This document shows, in pieces, positions 7,335-13,464 of a stretch of 13,464 bases of DNA. Both the position numbers and the translations under genes were made by a program. Position 1 is the first letter of the stretch; every line of letters begins with the position of its first letter. Source of the stretch: Methanobacteriota archaeon (GTDB lineage: Archaea; Thermoplasmatota; E2; DHVEG-1); assembly GCA_903930505.1 (NCBI GenBank), contig CAIYYQ010000319.1, positions 1 through 13,464 of the forward strand. The letters run 5' to 3'. The notes below the pieces were generated by a model. That model searched no databases and was not told the origin of the DNA. It saw nothing but the letters and a program-made list of their open reading frames with translations.

Positions 7335-7362
7335 TTTTCTTTTTCGGTTGTTCTGAGGCAAA

Positions 7363-7372
7363 CCTATTTATC
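7363..7372 (+). promoter_or_regulatory. TATA/BRE element of the 7411 gene and downstream operon
   Basis: The plus strand reads GCAAACCTATTTATCTATG. The AAACCTATTTATC part closely matches the elements before the kinase fusion and radB. Expected initiation is near 7394, about 16 bases before the ATG at 7411, with GAGGATGG in between. It lies back to back with the nadA promoter in the 135-base divergent spacer 7276-7410. Confidence 0.6.
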
Positions 7373-7410
7373 TATGATGAGAAATATACTCTGATGAGGA
7401 TGGATAGCAT

Positions 7411-7851
7411 ATGGATATAGTAACCTTTATCATCGGGGTTATCGTAGGAGTCGTAGTAGTTGCCCTTGCTTTTGAGCTGGGGATGAGAAAAACCTCGAAG
7501 TCAGAACCGTCATCTCGATCAACACTTGCATGGAGTCTCTCAGAGATAGTTAATCCGAGAATTGTTGCAGAATTTCTTGTTGATGTCGATATCCCGAAAA
7601 ACTCTAAACTGATAGTTAATCAATGCAGAGATGATAGTTTACTCCTTGGGTTGAACGTTCGAAAATCCTCAGATGTTAAAGGAAATTTTATTCTCGGGGA
7701 TGATCGTGCACTTATCCTTGCAGGACCTATGAAAAAAGACGAGATTGGCGTCTGGACCGTGGAAAAAGACATTCTTGAAAAACTGAATGCGTATTTTGAT
7801 GAATCTTGGGAGAATGCATTAGAAAACCAAGACGCAAAAGAAGAGAAATAA
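7411..7851 (+). CDS. Membrane-anchored protein of unknown function
   Basis: I do not recognise a named family. The 146-residue product has one very hydrophobic N-terminal segment (about 3-22, rich in Val and Ile with small residues) followed by the basic MRKTSK, suggesting a single anchor with the remainder on the cytoplasmic side. After a Ser-rich linker, residues about 48-135 look like a compact alpha/beta domain. Its end (RALILAGPM, then IGVWTVEKDILEKLNAYFDESWENA) loosely recalls the end of the phospholipase-D-like ligand or sensor domain attached to archaeal transcription regulators of the TrmB type. No HKD catalytic motif and no DNA-binding region are present, so a sensor or scaffold role is only a guess. 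The C-terminus is charged (DAKEEK). It is first in a likely operon, 12 bases before the deaminase gene. The start is supported by GAGGATGG about 11 bases upstream. The coding region itself looks sound; the function is open. Confidence 0.8.
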   Translation: MDIVTFIIGVIVGVVVVALAFELGMRKTSKSEPSSRSTLAWSLSEIVNPRIVAEFLVDVDIPKNSKLIVNQCRDDSLLLGLNVRKSSDVKGNFILGDDRALILAGPMKKDEIGVWTVEKDILEKLNAYFDESWENALENQDAKEEK

Positions 7852-7863
7852 CATGATGGTCCT

Positions 7864-9153
7864 ATGAGTATTCTCATCAAAAACGCTCTGATCCTTACAC
7901 AGAATGAAAAACGAGAGAGGATTTTTGGTGATCTGTATATTGAGGATCATCGGATTGTTCAGATTTCTAAAAAACCTCTTTTTCTTGAGGCGGATTATAA
8001 AATCGATGGGAAAAACAAATGGGTGCTCCCTGGTCTTATTAACACGCATACTCACATTCCGATGACGCTTTTGCGTGGCTACGGCTATGACATGATTTTG
8101 AAACAGTGGCTTGAGACATGTATTTGGCCTGTGGAGGCAAGACTACGAAGCAACTCTATTGAAATTGGGACGAAACTTGGTTTATTGGAAATGATTGCTT
8201 CGGGAACAACGACCTTTTCCGATATGTATTTTTTTGAGGATACTGTAGGGAAAATCACGGAAAAAGCAGGTGTTCGGGCATGTCTTGGTTTTCCTATGAT
8301 TGATTTTGGTGTGCCTGAATTTCCTGCGGATGAACTCTTTTCTGAATGCGAAAAATTTCTTAAACGATGGGATAAACACGCTTTGGTTACACCCACGATT
8401 GGTCCTCATGGAACATATACCTGTGGTCCGGAGATTTTGCAGAAAACCAGTCAGCTATCTGAAAAATATGATGCAGGTGTTCAGATACATTGTTCAGAGA
8501 CTCGTGAGGAAGTCTATGATGTTGAAAAAAAATATGGTGTTAGGCCTGTTGAGCAACTGAAAAGATATGGTTTGCTTAACGATAAAACCGTGCTTGCGCA
8601 TTGCGGGTGGATCACAAAAAACGAAGTTATTGATATTAAGACTGGTGGTGCATCGGTTTCTCATTGTCCGGTGAGTAATATGAAGATGGCGACAGGCGGG
8701 TATGCTCCTGTTCCCGAGTTGCTTGATGCCGGTGTTTCTGTTGGTTTGGGGACTGATGGTGCGGCGAGTAACAACACTCTTGATATGTTTGAGACGATGA
8801 AGTTTTGTGCTCTTGTTCATAAGCAGCATCGTTGGGATCCTCAGGTGTTGCCTGCGCAGACGGTCTTTGACCTAGCTACTATTCAGGGGTCTAGGTGTCT
8901 TCGGATGCAGGAGCAGATAGGTTCTCTTGAAGAAGGAAAATGTGCTGATATCATTCTTGTTGATAGTAGAACGCCGCATCTTACTCCTGTTCATGATCCC
9001 ATTTCTCATCTTGTTTATGCAGCGAAAGGTGGCGATGTGTGTACGACAATTGTGCATGGTGTTCCTTTGATGCTTGATCGAGTGTATCAGACGTTGGATG
9101 CAGAGCAGATTATGCAAGACGCGCAATTATGCGCAGAAGAGTTAATTAGTTAA
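7864..9153 (+). CDS. Amidohydrolase of the MTA/SAH/5'-deoxyadenosine deaminase type
   Basis: This metal-dependent deaminase belongs to the ATZ/TRZ amidohydrolase group. Archaeal members deaminate 5'-methylthioadenosine, S-adenosylhomocysteine and 5'-deoxyadenosine to the inosine forms, the first step in recycling SAM by-products. The 429-residue protein is full length. Metal ligands are visible as H62 and H64 (NTHTHIPMTLLRG), H209 (VQIHCSETREE, with E212 as proton shuttle), H246 (VLAHCGWIT) and D298 (LGTDGAASNN). PHGTYTCGPE (181-190) and SHCPVSNMKMATGG (267-280) are typical of this subgroup. The N-terminal beta domain (1-55) and C-terminal LEEGKCADIILVD (355-367) complete the composite fold. 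It lies between the 146-residue membrane protein and the DUF401 protein. Exact substrate preference cannot be read from sequence; guanine or cytosine deaminase is less likely. Confidence 0.9.
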   Translation: MSILIKNALILTQNEKRERIFGDLYIEDHRIVQISKKPLFLEADYKIDGKNKWVLPGLINTHTHIPMTLLRGYGYDMILKQWLETCIWPVEARLRSNSIEIGTKLGLLEMIASGTTTFSDMYFFEDTVGKITEKAGVRACLGFPMIDFGVPEFPADELFSECEKFLKRWDKHALVTPTIGPHGTYTCGPEILQKTSQLSEKYDAGVQIHCSETREEVYDVEKKYGVRPVEQLKRYGLLNDKTVLAHCGWITKNEVIDIKTGGASVSHCPVSNMKMATGGYAPVPELLDAGVSVGLGTDGAASNNTLDMFETMKFCALVHKQHRWDPQVLPAQTVFDLATIQGSRCLRMQEQIGSLEEGKCADIILVDSRTPHLTPVHDPISHLVYAAKGGDVCTTIVHGVPLMLDRVYQTLDAEQIMQDAQLCAEELIS

Positions 9154-9178
9154 ACAGAAAGGCTGTGTTGAGGATGTC

Positions 9179-10447
9179 ATGATTTGGACGCTTGTTGGGG
9201 TAGTCGTTGCTTTTGCGCTTATTGTTGTGTTGATTCGACGTAAGGTGAGTTTTGGTTTGTCGCTTTGTATCGGAGCCTTGGTTGTTGGAGTGTTTTCACT
9301 TGAAACCATTCAGTTGGTTGATATCCCTAAGGCTTTTGTTGAGGCAAGTATTTATTCATTCAAGGATCAGCAGTTTGTTACGGATACCCTTGAACTTGCG
9401 ATACTGACAACATTGATTTTCATGTTGGCGAAAGCTTTGCAGGAAACCGGCGGCATCAAAAAATTGATTGATAGTCTGAGAACAATGTTTTCAAAAGGGG
9501 GAACCCTTGGGTTCATCCCAGCTGTCTATGGGTTGATGCCGCTTCCTGGTGGGGCGATTCTTTCTGCACCGATGGTTGACGAAGAAGGAGACACATACAA
9601 GCTTGATGCTGATCAAAAAAATTTCATCAACATCTGGTTTCGGCATGTGTGGGAGCCGATGTATCCGGTTTCTGCTGCGATGATTCTTATTTGCAGTGTG
9701 CAGTTTTCCAACATTAATATTTATCTGTTGATGTTTCTCAATATCCCTGCTTGTATCGCGGCGATCATCATCGGATTTATTTTTTTGAAAAAATGTATGA
9801 AAAAAGTGTCAGTACAGAAAAAAGAGCCACATAAAAATTATCAGGGTTTTATCTTTTTGTTGCCTGCGATTGCGCCCTTGTTTTTTTATGCGGTCTTGCA
9901 GCTTTTTGATGTTCCTCAGACACGTTCGTTTCTCATTGGCATCATTTTTAGTATTGTTCTTTTGTTTTTTTTAACTAAGCTACGTGTGAAGGAGTATCTT
10001 CAAATCTTAAAAAAGTCGTTTACTTGGAAACTTTTTATCGCAATTTTTGGTATCATGATTTTTCGGGAGATGTTTGAGGTCACTGGGGCAAATGTCGTGA
10101 TTGCAGATCTTTTTGGTAGTCTTGCTACTCCTGCGCTTGTGGTGGTTATTGTTCTTCCTTTGTTACTTGGTCTTCTTGTCGGGTATAATCTTGGTGCGAT
10201 TGCGCTGTCGTATTTTCTTGTTGAACCGTTTTTTGCTGCGACCGGGCTTCCTATCCTTGGGTTGACCAGTATTGTTTTCATCAGCGCATTGGTTGGATAT
10301 TTGGTTTCCCCGATTCATTTGTGTAATGTTCTCAGTAGTGATTATTTACATACTGATTCGACGCGGATTTATAAATGGTTTATTCCAGCGGCATTATGTA
10401 TGCTTGTTGTTCAGGTTGGATTTGTGGTATTGTTGTATAGATTCTGA
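9179..10447 (+). CDS. DUF401-family integral membrane protein, probable transporter
   Basis: The 422-residue protein is almost wholly hydrophobic, with roughly ten or more membrane segments (for example about 3-19, 24-40, 70-88, 110-130, 163-177, 181-203, 222-243, 250-266, 283-297, 316-334, 361-380 and 399-419). Family signatures are PLPGGAILSAPMVDE (121-135), FINIWFRHVWEPMYPVS (149-165) and a late SPIHLCNVLSSDYL (377-390), which match the uncharacterised DUF401 group. That group is thought to belong with ion or organic-anion transporters; no substrate is established. Position right after a nucleoside deaminase (25 bases) suggests co-expression and, as inference only, movement of a related nucleoside, base or amine. 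GAGG about 6 bases before the ATG supports the start; the nearer upstream ATG at 9174 hits a stop at its third codon. Its stop codon TGA is part of the Shine-Dalgarno of the following small ORF. Confidence 0.85.
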   Translation: MIWTLVGVVVAFALIVVLIRRKVSFGLSLCIGALVVGVFSLETIQLVDIPKAFVEASIYSFKDQQFVTDTLELAILTTLIFMLAKALQETGGIKKLIDSLRTMFSKGGTLGFIPAVYGLMPLPGGAILSAPMVDEEGDTYKLDADQKNFINIWFRHVWEPMYPVSAAMILICSVQFSNINIYLLMFLNIPACIAAIIIGFIFLKKCMKKVSVQKKEPHKNYQGFIFLLPAIAPLFFYAVLQLFDVPQTRSFLIGIIFSIVLLFFLTKLRVKEYLQILKKSFTWKLFIAIFGIMIFREMFEVTGANVVIADLFGSLATPALVVVIVLPLLLGLLVGYNLGAIALSYFLVEPFFAATGLPILGLTSIVFISALVGYLVSPIHLCNVLSSDYLHTDSTRIYKWFIPAALCMLVVQVGFVVLLYRF

Positions 10448-10450
10448 GGA
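10445..10450 (+). promoter_or_regulatory. Shine-Dalgarno of the small ORF, overlapping the DUF401 stop
   Basis: TGAGGAG contains the DUF401 stop codon TGA and a strong ribosome binding site 8 bases before the ATG at 10459. It is among the strongest sites in the window, and its purpose is otherwise unexplained. Confidence 0.65.
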
Positions 10451-10458
10451 GAAATCAT

Positions 10459-10542
10459 ATGACGAATAATGAAAAACATCCTTCTGAAAAAAAAGAACAA
10501 TCAAGAAACGATAAAGCTTTTATAAAACTAGGGTTTCCTTGA
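10459..10542 (+). CDS. Small ORF of 27 codons, hypothetical
   Basis: The frame runs from ATG at 10459 to TGA at 10540-10542 and encodes a very polar peptide: MTNNEKHPSEKKEQ, then SRNDKAFIKLGFP. It has no hydrophobic stretch, no cysteine and no recognised motif. The case for translation is the strong GAGGAG 8 bases before its ATG, placed only 11 bases after the DUF401 stop so that the two would be coupled. The case against is its length and that its last third contains the TATA element of the next gene, which could be constraining the bases. If real, it might be a small partner of the membrane protein upstream. It could also be a remnant, or only a ribosome-release context. It resembles nothing I know. 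Confidence 0.45.
   Translation: MTNNEKHPSEKKEQSRNDKAFIKLGFP
10510..10527 (+). promoter_or_regulatory. BRE/TATA promoter of the kinase fusion-dph2 operon
   Basis: The string GATAAAGCTTTTATAAAA is a near-ideal archaeal BRE plus TATA element (box TTTATAAA at 10519-10526). The distance from the box centre to the ATG at 10548 is about 26 bases, the spacing expected when transcription begins at the start codon. It lies inside the 27-codon small ORF. Confidence 0.75.
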
Positions 10543-10547
10543 CTCTC

Positions 10548-12140
10548 ATGGAATCAGTAAAACTTTTTGAAAGTATGAAAAATCCTTCATTTTTCGGATC
10601 AGATGTTACATCTGTTACTATCCTTCAGACCCATATCTCTTTTGTTGCTCTCACCGGAAAATATGCTTATAAGGTAAAAAAACCAGTGAATTTCGGGTTC
10701 CTTGATTTTTCTACTCTTGAGAAACGGAAATATTTTTGTGACGAGGAACTGCGGTTGAATCGTCGTCTTTGTCCTGATATTTATCTTGATGTGTTGCCGA
10801 TAACACAAGAAAATAACAAGATATCATTGAATGGTAAAGGAACCATTGTTGAATATGTCCTGAAGATGAAGCAGTTTCCCCAGGAAAACATCCTTACGAA
10901 TCTTCTCAAACAAAACAAAATCAATGAATCGGTGATCGAACAGATCTGTAGCATTCTTGTTGATTTCTACAACTCAGAACCAACGTCAAAAGACGTTGAT
11001 AGTTACGGAAAAATCAAGTCCGTGAAACAAAACATCGATGAAAACTTCGAGCAGACAAAACCTATGGTTGATGTCACCATCGCCAAGGAAACATTTGAAC
11101 GAATAAAAAATATGTCATCATTGTTTTTCATTAAGAAAAAAAAGATTTTTGATATGCGAATAAAAGATGGATGCATCCATGATTGTCATGGGGATCTGCA
11201 CTCGGGAAACATTGTGGTTTCAGACAAAATTTATATCTTTGATTGCATCGAGTTCAACAAACGATTTCGGTTTTGTGACAGTGCATCTGATATCGCGTTT
11301 TTCGCGATGGATCTTGATTATCTGAACCATCCGTATCTATCCAGCTTTCTCATCAAGACATACGTGGAAAAAAGCAAAGATGCAGGTATTTACGATGTGT
11401 TGAATTTCTATAAAAGCTATCGCGCATATGTTCGTGGAAAAGTCAACGGGTTCATGCTCAATGATCCTCATATTGATCAAAAAAACAGGAACAAAATCAT
11501 TGAAACCTCAAAGAAATATTTTGATTTATCAGAATATTATGCCTCGTTGTTTTCTCTGGATTTAAACGACAAACAATCTCCAGTATTGTTCCTTGTCGCT
11601 GGATTAACTGGAACCGGAAAATCCACTTTTGCACAGAAACTTGCTGTCGATTATCATGCATCGGTGATTAATACCGATGTGGTGCGCAAAGAACTTCTTG
11701 GTGTCGATACCTTTGAGCATCATTTTGATCCTATGAATAAAGGTATGTATGCACCTGAAAAAAGCGATCGTACCTATGAAAAAGTGATGGAACGTGCTGG
11801 AGTATTGTTAAAACAAAAGAAAAACGTGGTGCTCGATGCCACGTTCGGTAGTAAAAAATATAGAAATATGGCAAGGGATATTGCACAAAAACACGATGCA
11901 CGTATTATTTTTATTGTATGTGTCTGTGCTGATGATTTGGTGAAGAAGCGATTAGACGAACGATTAAAAAAGAAATCGGTGTCTGATGGTCGTTGGGAGA
12001 TTTACCTGAGTCAAAAGAAAACATTCGAGTCGTTTATCTCTGAAGAACATTGTATCGAAGTTGATATGGGGCAGGATTCGTATGAGTACCGTATGGATAT
12101 CTTCAGGCAGATTCTCAAACGATGTACAAAAGGTGCATAA
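10548..12140 (+). CDS. Aminoglycoside-phosphotransferase-like kinase fused to a P-loop kinase
   Basis: The 530-residue protein joins two phosphotransfer modules. Residues about 1-335 resemble the COG2187-type kinase fold related to aminoglycoside phosphotransferases: nucleotide-lobe YKVKKPVNFGFLDFSTLEKR (41-60), catalytic HGDLHSGN (214-221) and metal-binding IFDCIEFNKRFRFCDSASD (230-248) followed by IAFFAMDLDYL. Residues about 345-525 are an AAA_33/zeta-type P-loop kinase: Walker A GLTGTGKST (352-360), INTDVVRKELLG (374-385), VVLDATFGSKKYR (427-439) and a basic helix KKRLDERLKKK (466-476). Such fusions occur in bacteria, usually annotated as bifunctional aminoglycoside phosphotransferase/ATP-binding proteins; substrates are unknown, and drug resistance should not be assumed. 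The frame extends to a TTG at 10539, but the promoter spacing and lack of a Shine-Dalgarno favour a leaderless ATG at 10548. It overlaps dph2 by one base. Confidence 0.88.
   Translation: MESVKLFESMKNPSFFGSDVTSVTILQTHISFVALTGKYAYKVKKPVNFGFLDFSTLEKRKYFCDEELRLNRRLCPDIYLDVLPITQENNKISLNGKGTIVEYVLKMKQFPQENILTNLLKQNKINESVIEQICSILVDFYNSEPTSKDVDSYGKIKSVKQNIDENFEQTKPMVDVTIAKETFERIKNMSSLFFIKKKKIFDMRIKDGCIHDCHGDLHSGNIVVSDKIYIFDCIEFNKRFRFCDSASDIAFFAMDLDYLNHPYLSSFLIKTYVEKSKDAGIYDVLNFYKSYRAYVRGKVNGFMLNDPHIDQKNRNKIIETSKKYFDLSEYYASLFSLDLNDKQSPVLFLVAGLTGTGKSTFAQKLAVDYHASVINTDVVRKELLGVDTFEHHFDPMNKGMYAPEKSDRTYEKVMERAGVLLKQKKNVVLDATFGSKKYRNMARDIAQKHDARIIFIVCVCADDLVKKRLDERLKKKSVSDGRWEIYLSQKKTFESFISEEHCIEVDMGQDSYEYRMDIFRQILKRCTKGA
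12128..12135 (+). promoter_or_regulatory. Ribosome binding site that fixes the dph2 start
   Basis: AAAAGGTG ends about 5 bases before the ATG at 12140 and lies after the alternative in-frame ATG at 12122. It therefore supports 12140 as the start, with a TAATG stop-start overlap to the kinase gene. Confidence 0.65.
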
Positions 12141-13162
12141 TGGATATTTCACACTATATTATTGATCTTGAGGATGCTGTTCGCATTATTCAAAAAAAAA
12201 GATACAAGACAATTGCACTTCAGCTGCCTGAAGGGTTAAAACGATTTGCTCTGCCCATTGTTGATTTTCTAAAAAAAGAAACAGCGGCAAATGTTCTTGT
12301 TTCCGCGGATCCGTGTTTTGGTGCTTGTGATGTTCTTGGATCGGAATTTAAAGGTTTGGGTGTAGAATGCGTAATTCACATTGGCCATACACCCATTCCT
12401 GATATGAAGAATTTTCCCGTTCCTACGTTTTTTGTGAATGCACGATCAAAAAGCGATGTGTCTGTGGTCATTAAAAAAGCTATCCCTTTGCTTGAAGGAA
12501 AACGCATCGGGCTTGTTTCAACCGCGCAGCATGTTCATCTCATTGATGAGGTAGTAACTCTTTTGCAGAATCATTCACTGGAACCGGTTGTCGGAAAAGG
12601 GGATGGCCGCATCGCTGAAAAAGGACAGGTTCTTGGGTGTAATTTTTCTGCAGCAGCTGTTCTTGTTTCCAAGGTTGATTCGTTTCTTTTTATTGGAAGC
12701 GGATTGTTTCATTCGTTGGGGCTTATGTTGAGTACAAAAAAACCAGTGGTTGCAGCTGACCCTGATACAAATTCTGTGATGAAAAAGGAGTTAGTTGATG
12801 AAAAAGATAGGTTGTTGCGGCAGCGGTTTGGTGCGATTGCTCGTGCGAACGATGCGAAAACCTTTGGGGTTCTTATTGGAACAAAAATTGGGCAGCAGCG
12901 GATGAATCTTGTTTTGGATATGCAAAAATTACTTTTGAGTCATGGGAAACAAGTCCTTCTTATTGCACTGGAGTTTTTCAGTCCAACTAATCTTCAAGGA
13001 TTTGAGGGCGTGGATTGTTTTGTGTCTGTTGCTTGTCCGCGGATTGCACTTGATGATTACCTCATGTATAAAACCTCGATATTGACTCCTGTTGAACTAA
13101 AGATTCTTTTAAAAGAACAACGCTGGGAAGATTACGCTTTTGATGAAATCCTAGGACATTAA
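12140..13162 (+). CDS. dph2: Diphthamide synthase Dph2 (radical-type SAM 3-amino-3-carboxypropyltransferase)
   Basis: Archaeal Dph2 carries out the first step of diphthamide formation on a histidine of elongation factor 2. Its [4Fe-4S] cluster cleaves SAM to a 3-amino-3-carboxypropyl radical and releases methylthioadenosine. From the ATG at 12140 the product has 340 residues, the usual size. The three cluster cysteines are C59 (ADPCFGACD), C167 (VLGCNFSAA) and C299 (VACPRIALDDY), each in its expected domain of the three-fold repeated architecture. ALQLPEGLKRFA (26-37) and HIGHTPIPD (80-88) are further family signatures. An in-frame ATG at 12122 would add six residues, but AAAAGGTG lies between the two, so 12140 is preferred. 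It overlaps the kinase fusion gene by one base and is translationally coupled to it. It needs Fe-S clusters, for which iscS and iscU are encoded nearby on the other strand. Confidence 0.94.
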   Translation: MDISHYIIDLEDAVRIIQKKRYKTIALQLPEGLKRFALPIVDFLKKETAANVLVSADPCFGACDVLGSEFKGLGVECVIHIGHTPIPDMKNFPVPTFFVNARSKSDVSVVIKKAIPLLEGKRIGLVSTAQHVHLIDEVVTLLQNHSLEPVVGKGDGRIAEKGQVLGCNFSAAAVLVSKVDSFLFIGSGLFHSLGLMLSTKKPVVAADPDTNSVMKKELVDEKDRLLRQRFGAIARANDAKTFGVLIGTKIGQQRMNLVLDMQKLLLSHGKQVLLIALEFFSPTNLQGFEGVDCFVSVACPRIALDDYLMYKTSILTPVELKILLKEQRWEDYAFDEILGH

Positions 13163-13175
13163 TTGTTGTTGTCGC

Positions 13176-13188
13176 AAAACCTTTTATC
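13176..13188 (+). promoter_or_regulatory. BRE/TATA promoter of radB
   Basis: AAAACCTTTTATC lies in the 51-base spacer after dph2. It matches the element before the kinase fusion (AAAGCTTTTAT). The box centre is about 29 bases before the ATG at 13214 and only 17 before the ATG at 13202, so it favours the downstream start and a leaderless or nearly leaderless mRNA. Confidence 0.65.
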
Positions 13189-13213
13189 CTCTTGTATACT
13201 CATGACCCATGTC

Positions 13214-13464
13214 ATGAACATATTGCCTAGTCGGTGTATTCCTCTTGATGATCTTCTTGGCGGTGGAGTGGAAAGTGGAATCATCACAAAACTCTACGGG
13301 GAAGGAGGCTCAGGGAAAACCAATTTCTGTTTACAGATGGCTCGAGAAAGCATTCGTTCGGAGTATCCGGTTGCCTATATCGATACCGAAAATGTGTCTA
13401 TGGAGCGGTTCAGACAAATCTGCACGGGATATGAATATGAGGAAATGCTAAAAAAACTGTTGTT
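13214..13464 (+). CDS. radB: DNA repair and recombination protein RadB, partial
   Basis: RadB is the archaeal RadA/Rad51 paralogue that consists of little more than the ATPase core and assists recombination. The visible 83 codons start MNILPSRCIPLDDLLGGG, followed by Walker A GEGGSGKTN, CLQMARESI and VAYIDTENVSMERF, the usual opening of the RecA fold. The gene is cut by the right edge, so Walker B and the rest are missing. The protein begins directly with the core (no helix-hairpin-helix domain), which separates RadB from RadA. An in-frame ATG at 13202 would add MTHV; the promoter position and the family's usual N-terminus favour 13214. A KaiC-like ATPase is an alternative but less likely given the LDDLLGGGVESGIIT opening. 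Confidence 0.9.
   Translation, partial: MNILPSRCIPLDDLLGGGVESGIITKLYGEGGSGKTNFCLQMARESIRSEYPVAYIDTENVSMERFRQICTGYEYEEMLKKLL

Noticed and set aside
7276..7335. 20-residue N-terminal extension of nadA from ATG 7335
   Set aside because: It is unlike NadA, gives an over-long protein, and overlaps a TATA-like element; the ATG at 7275 gives the usual N-terminus.
8494..8829. Minus-strand open frame of 111 codons over the deaminase
   Set aside because: It is opposite the metal-binding core of the amidohydrolase and has no ribosome binding site or promoter.
10548..12140. Antibiotic resistance gene reading of the aminoglycoside-phosphotransferase-like domain
   Set aside because: The module belongs to a broad kinase fold, is fused to a P-loop kinase and sits in a housekeeping operon; nothing points to drug substrates.
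13245..13451. Plus-strand open frame of 68 codons at the right end
   Set aside because: It is an alternative frame of radB; the Walker A and family opening lie in the frame beginning at 13214.
1..13464. CRISPR array, insertion sequence, prophage, tRNA or rRNA genes
   Set aside because: No regularly spaced repeats, transposase or phage motifs, terminal inverted repeats or tRNA-like sequences were seen; nearly all bases are accounted for by protein-coding genes.

Overview
The window looks like chromosomal DNA from a euryarchaeal-type archaeon. Several genes are archaeal or archaeal/eukaryotic in character: the rRNA-processing nuclease Nob1, a Dph2-type diphthamide synthase, RadB, and an S26B-type signal peptidase with a Ser-His-Asp rather than Ser-Lys catalytic set. 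At least three genes are preceded by AT-rich elements close to the archaeal BRE/TATA pattern (AAA[C/G]CTTTTAT and variants). In two cases the spacing points to leaderless mRNA. The signal peptidase style, the IscS/IscU pair and a gingipain-like protease fit a Thermoplasmatota-type heterotroph, possibly a sediment protein degrader. That placement is inference and was not tested. The DNA is AT-rich and gene-dense. I saw no tRNA, rRNA, CRISPR array, insertion sequence or phage gene.

Layout. On the minus strand, 1-1080 is the N-terminal 360 codons of a secreted C25 (gingipain-family) protease cut by the window edge. A short AT-rich divergent spacer follows. On the plus strand, 1290-3990 holds hisS, nob1 and a signal peptidase. 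They converge on a minus-strand operon (7275 down to 4025) of nadA, iscS, iscU and queC. nadA and iscS abut with no spacer, and iscU is 15 bases further on. A divergent promoter region (7276-7410) separates this from a plus-strand run: a membrane-anchored protein of unknown function, an MTA/SAH/5'-deoxyadenosine deaminase-like amidohydrolase, a DUF401-type membrane protein, and a 27-codon small ORF with a very strong Shine-Dalgarno. A new promoter lies inside that small ORF. It drives an aminoglycoside-phosphotransferase-like/P-loop kinase fusion, which overlaps dph2 by one base. A last promoter drives radB, cut by the right edge.

How the genes may work together. IscS and IscU build Fe-S clusters, and NadA, encoded with them, needs a [4Fe-4S] cluster. 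Dph2 is also an Fe-S enzyme; it cleaves SAM and releases 5'-methylthioadenosine, a known substrate class of the deaminase in this window. The signal peptidase would process exported proteins such as the C25 protease. The remaining genes are translation and genome housekeeping: HisRS, Nob1, QueC for the archaeosine/7-deazaguanine pathway, and RadB.

I found no unmistakable new system. The least explained pieces are the small ORF, the membrane-anchored 146-residue protein, the DUF401 protein beside a nucleoside deaminase, and the two-kinase fusion. Five start codons are placed by motif evidence rather than by the longest open frame: nadA 7275, the kinase fusion 10548, dph2 12140, radB 13214, and GTG for hisS.
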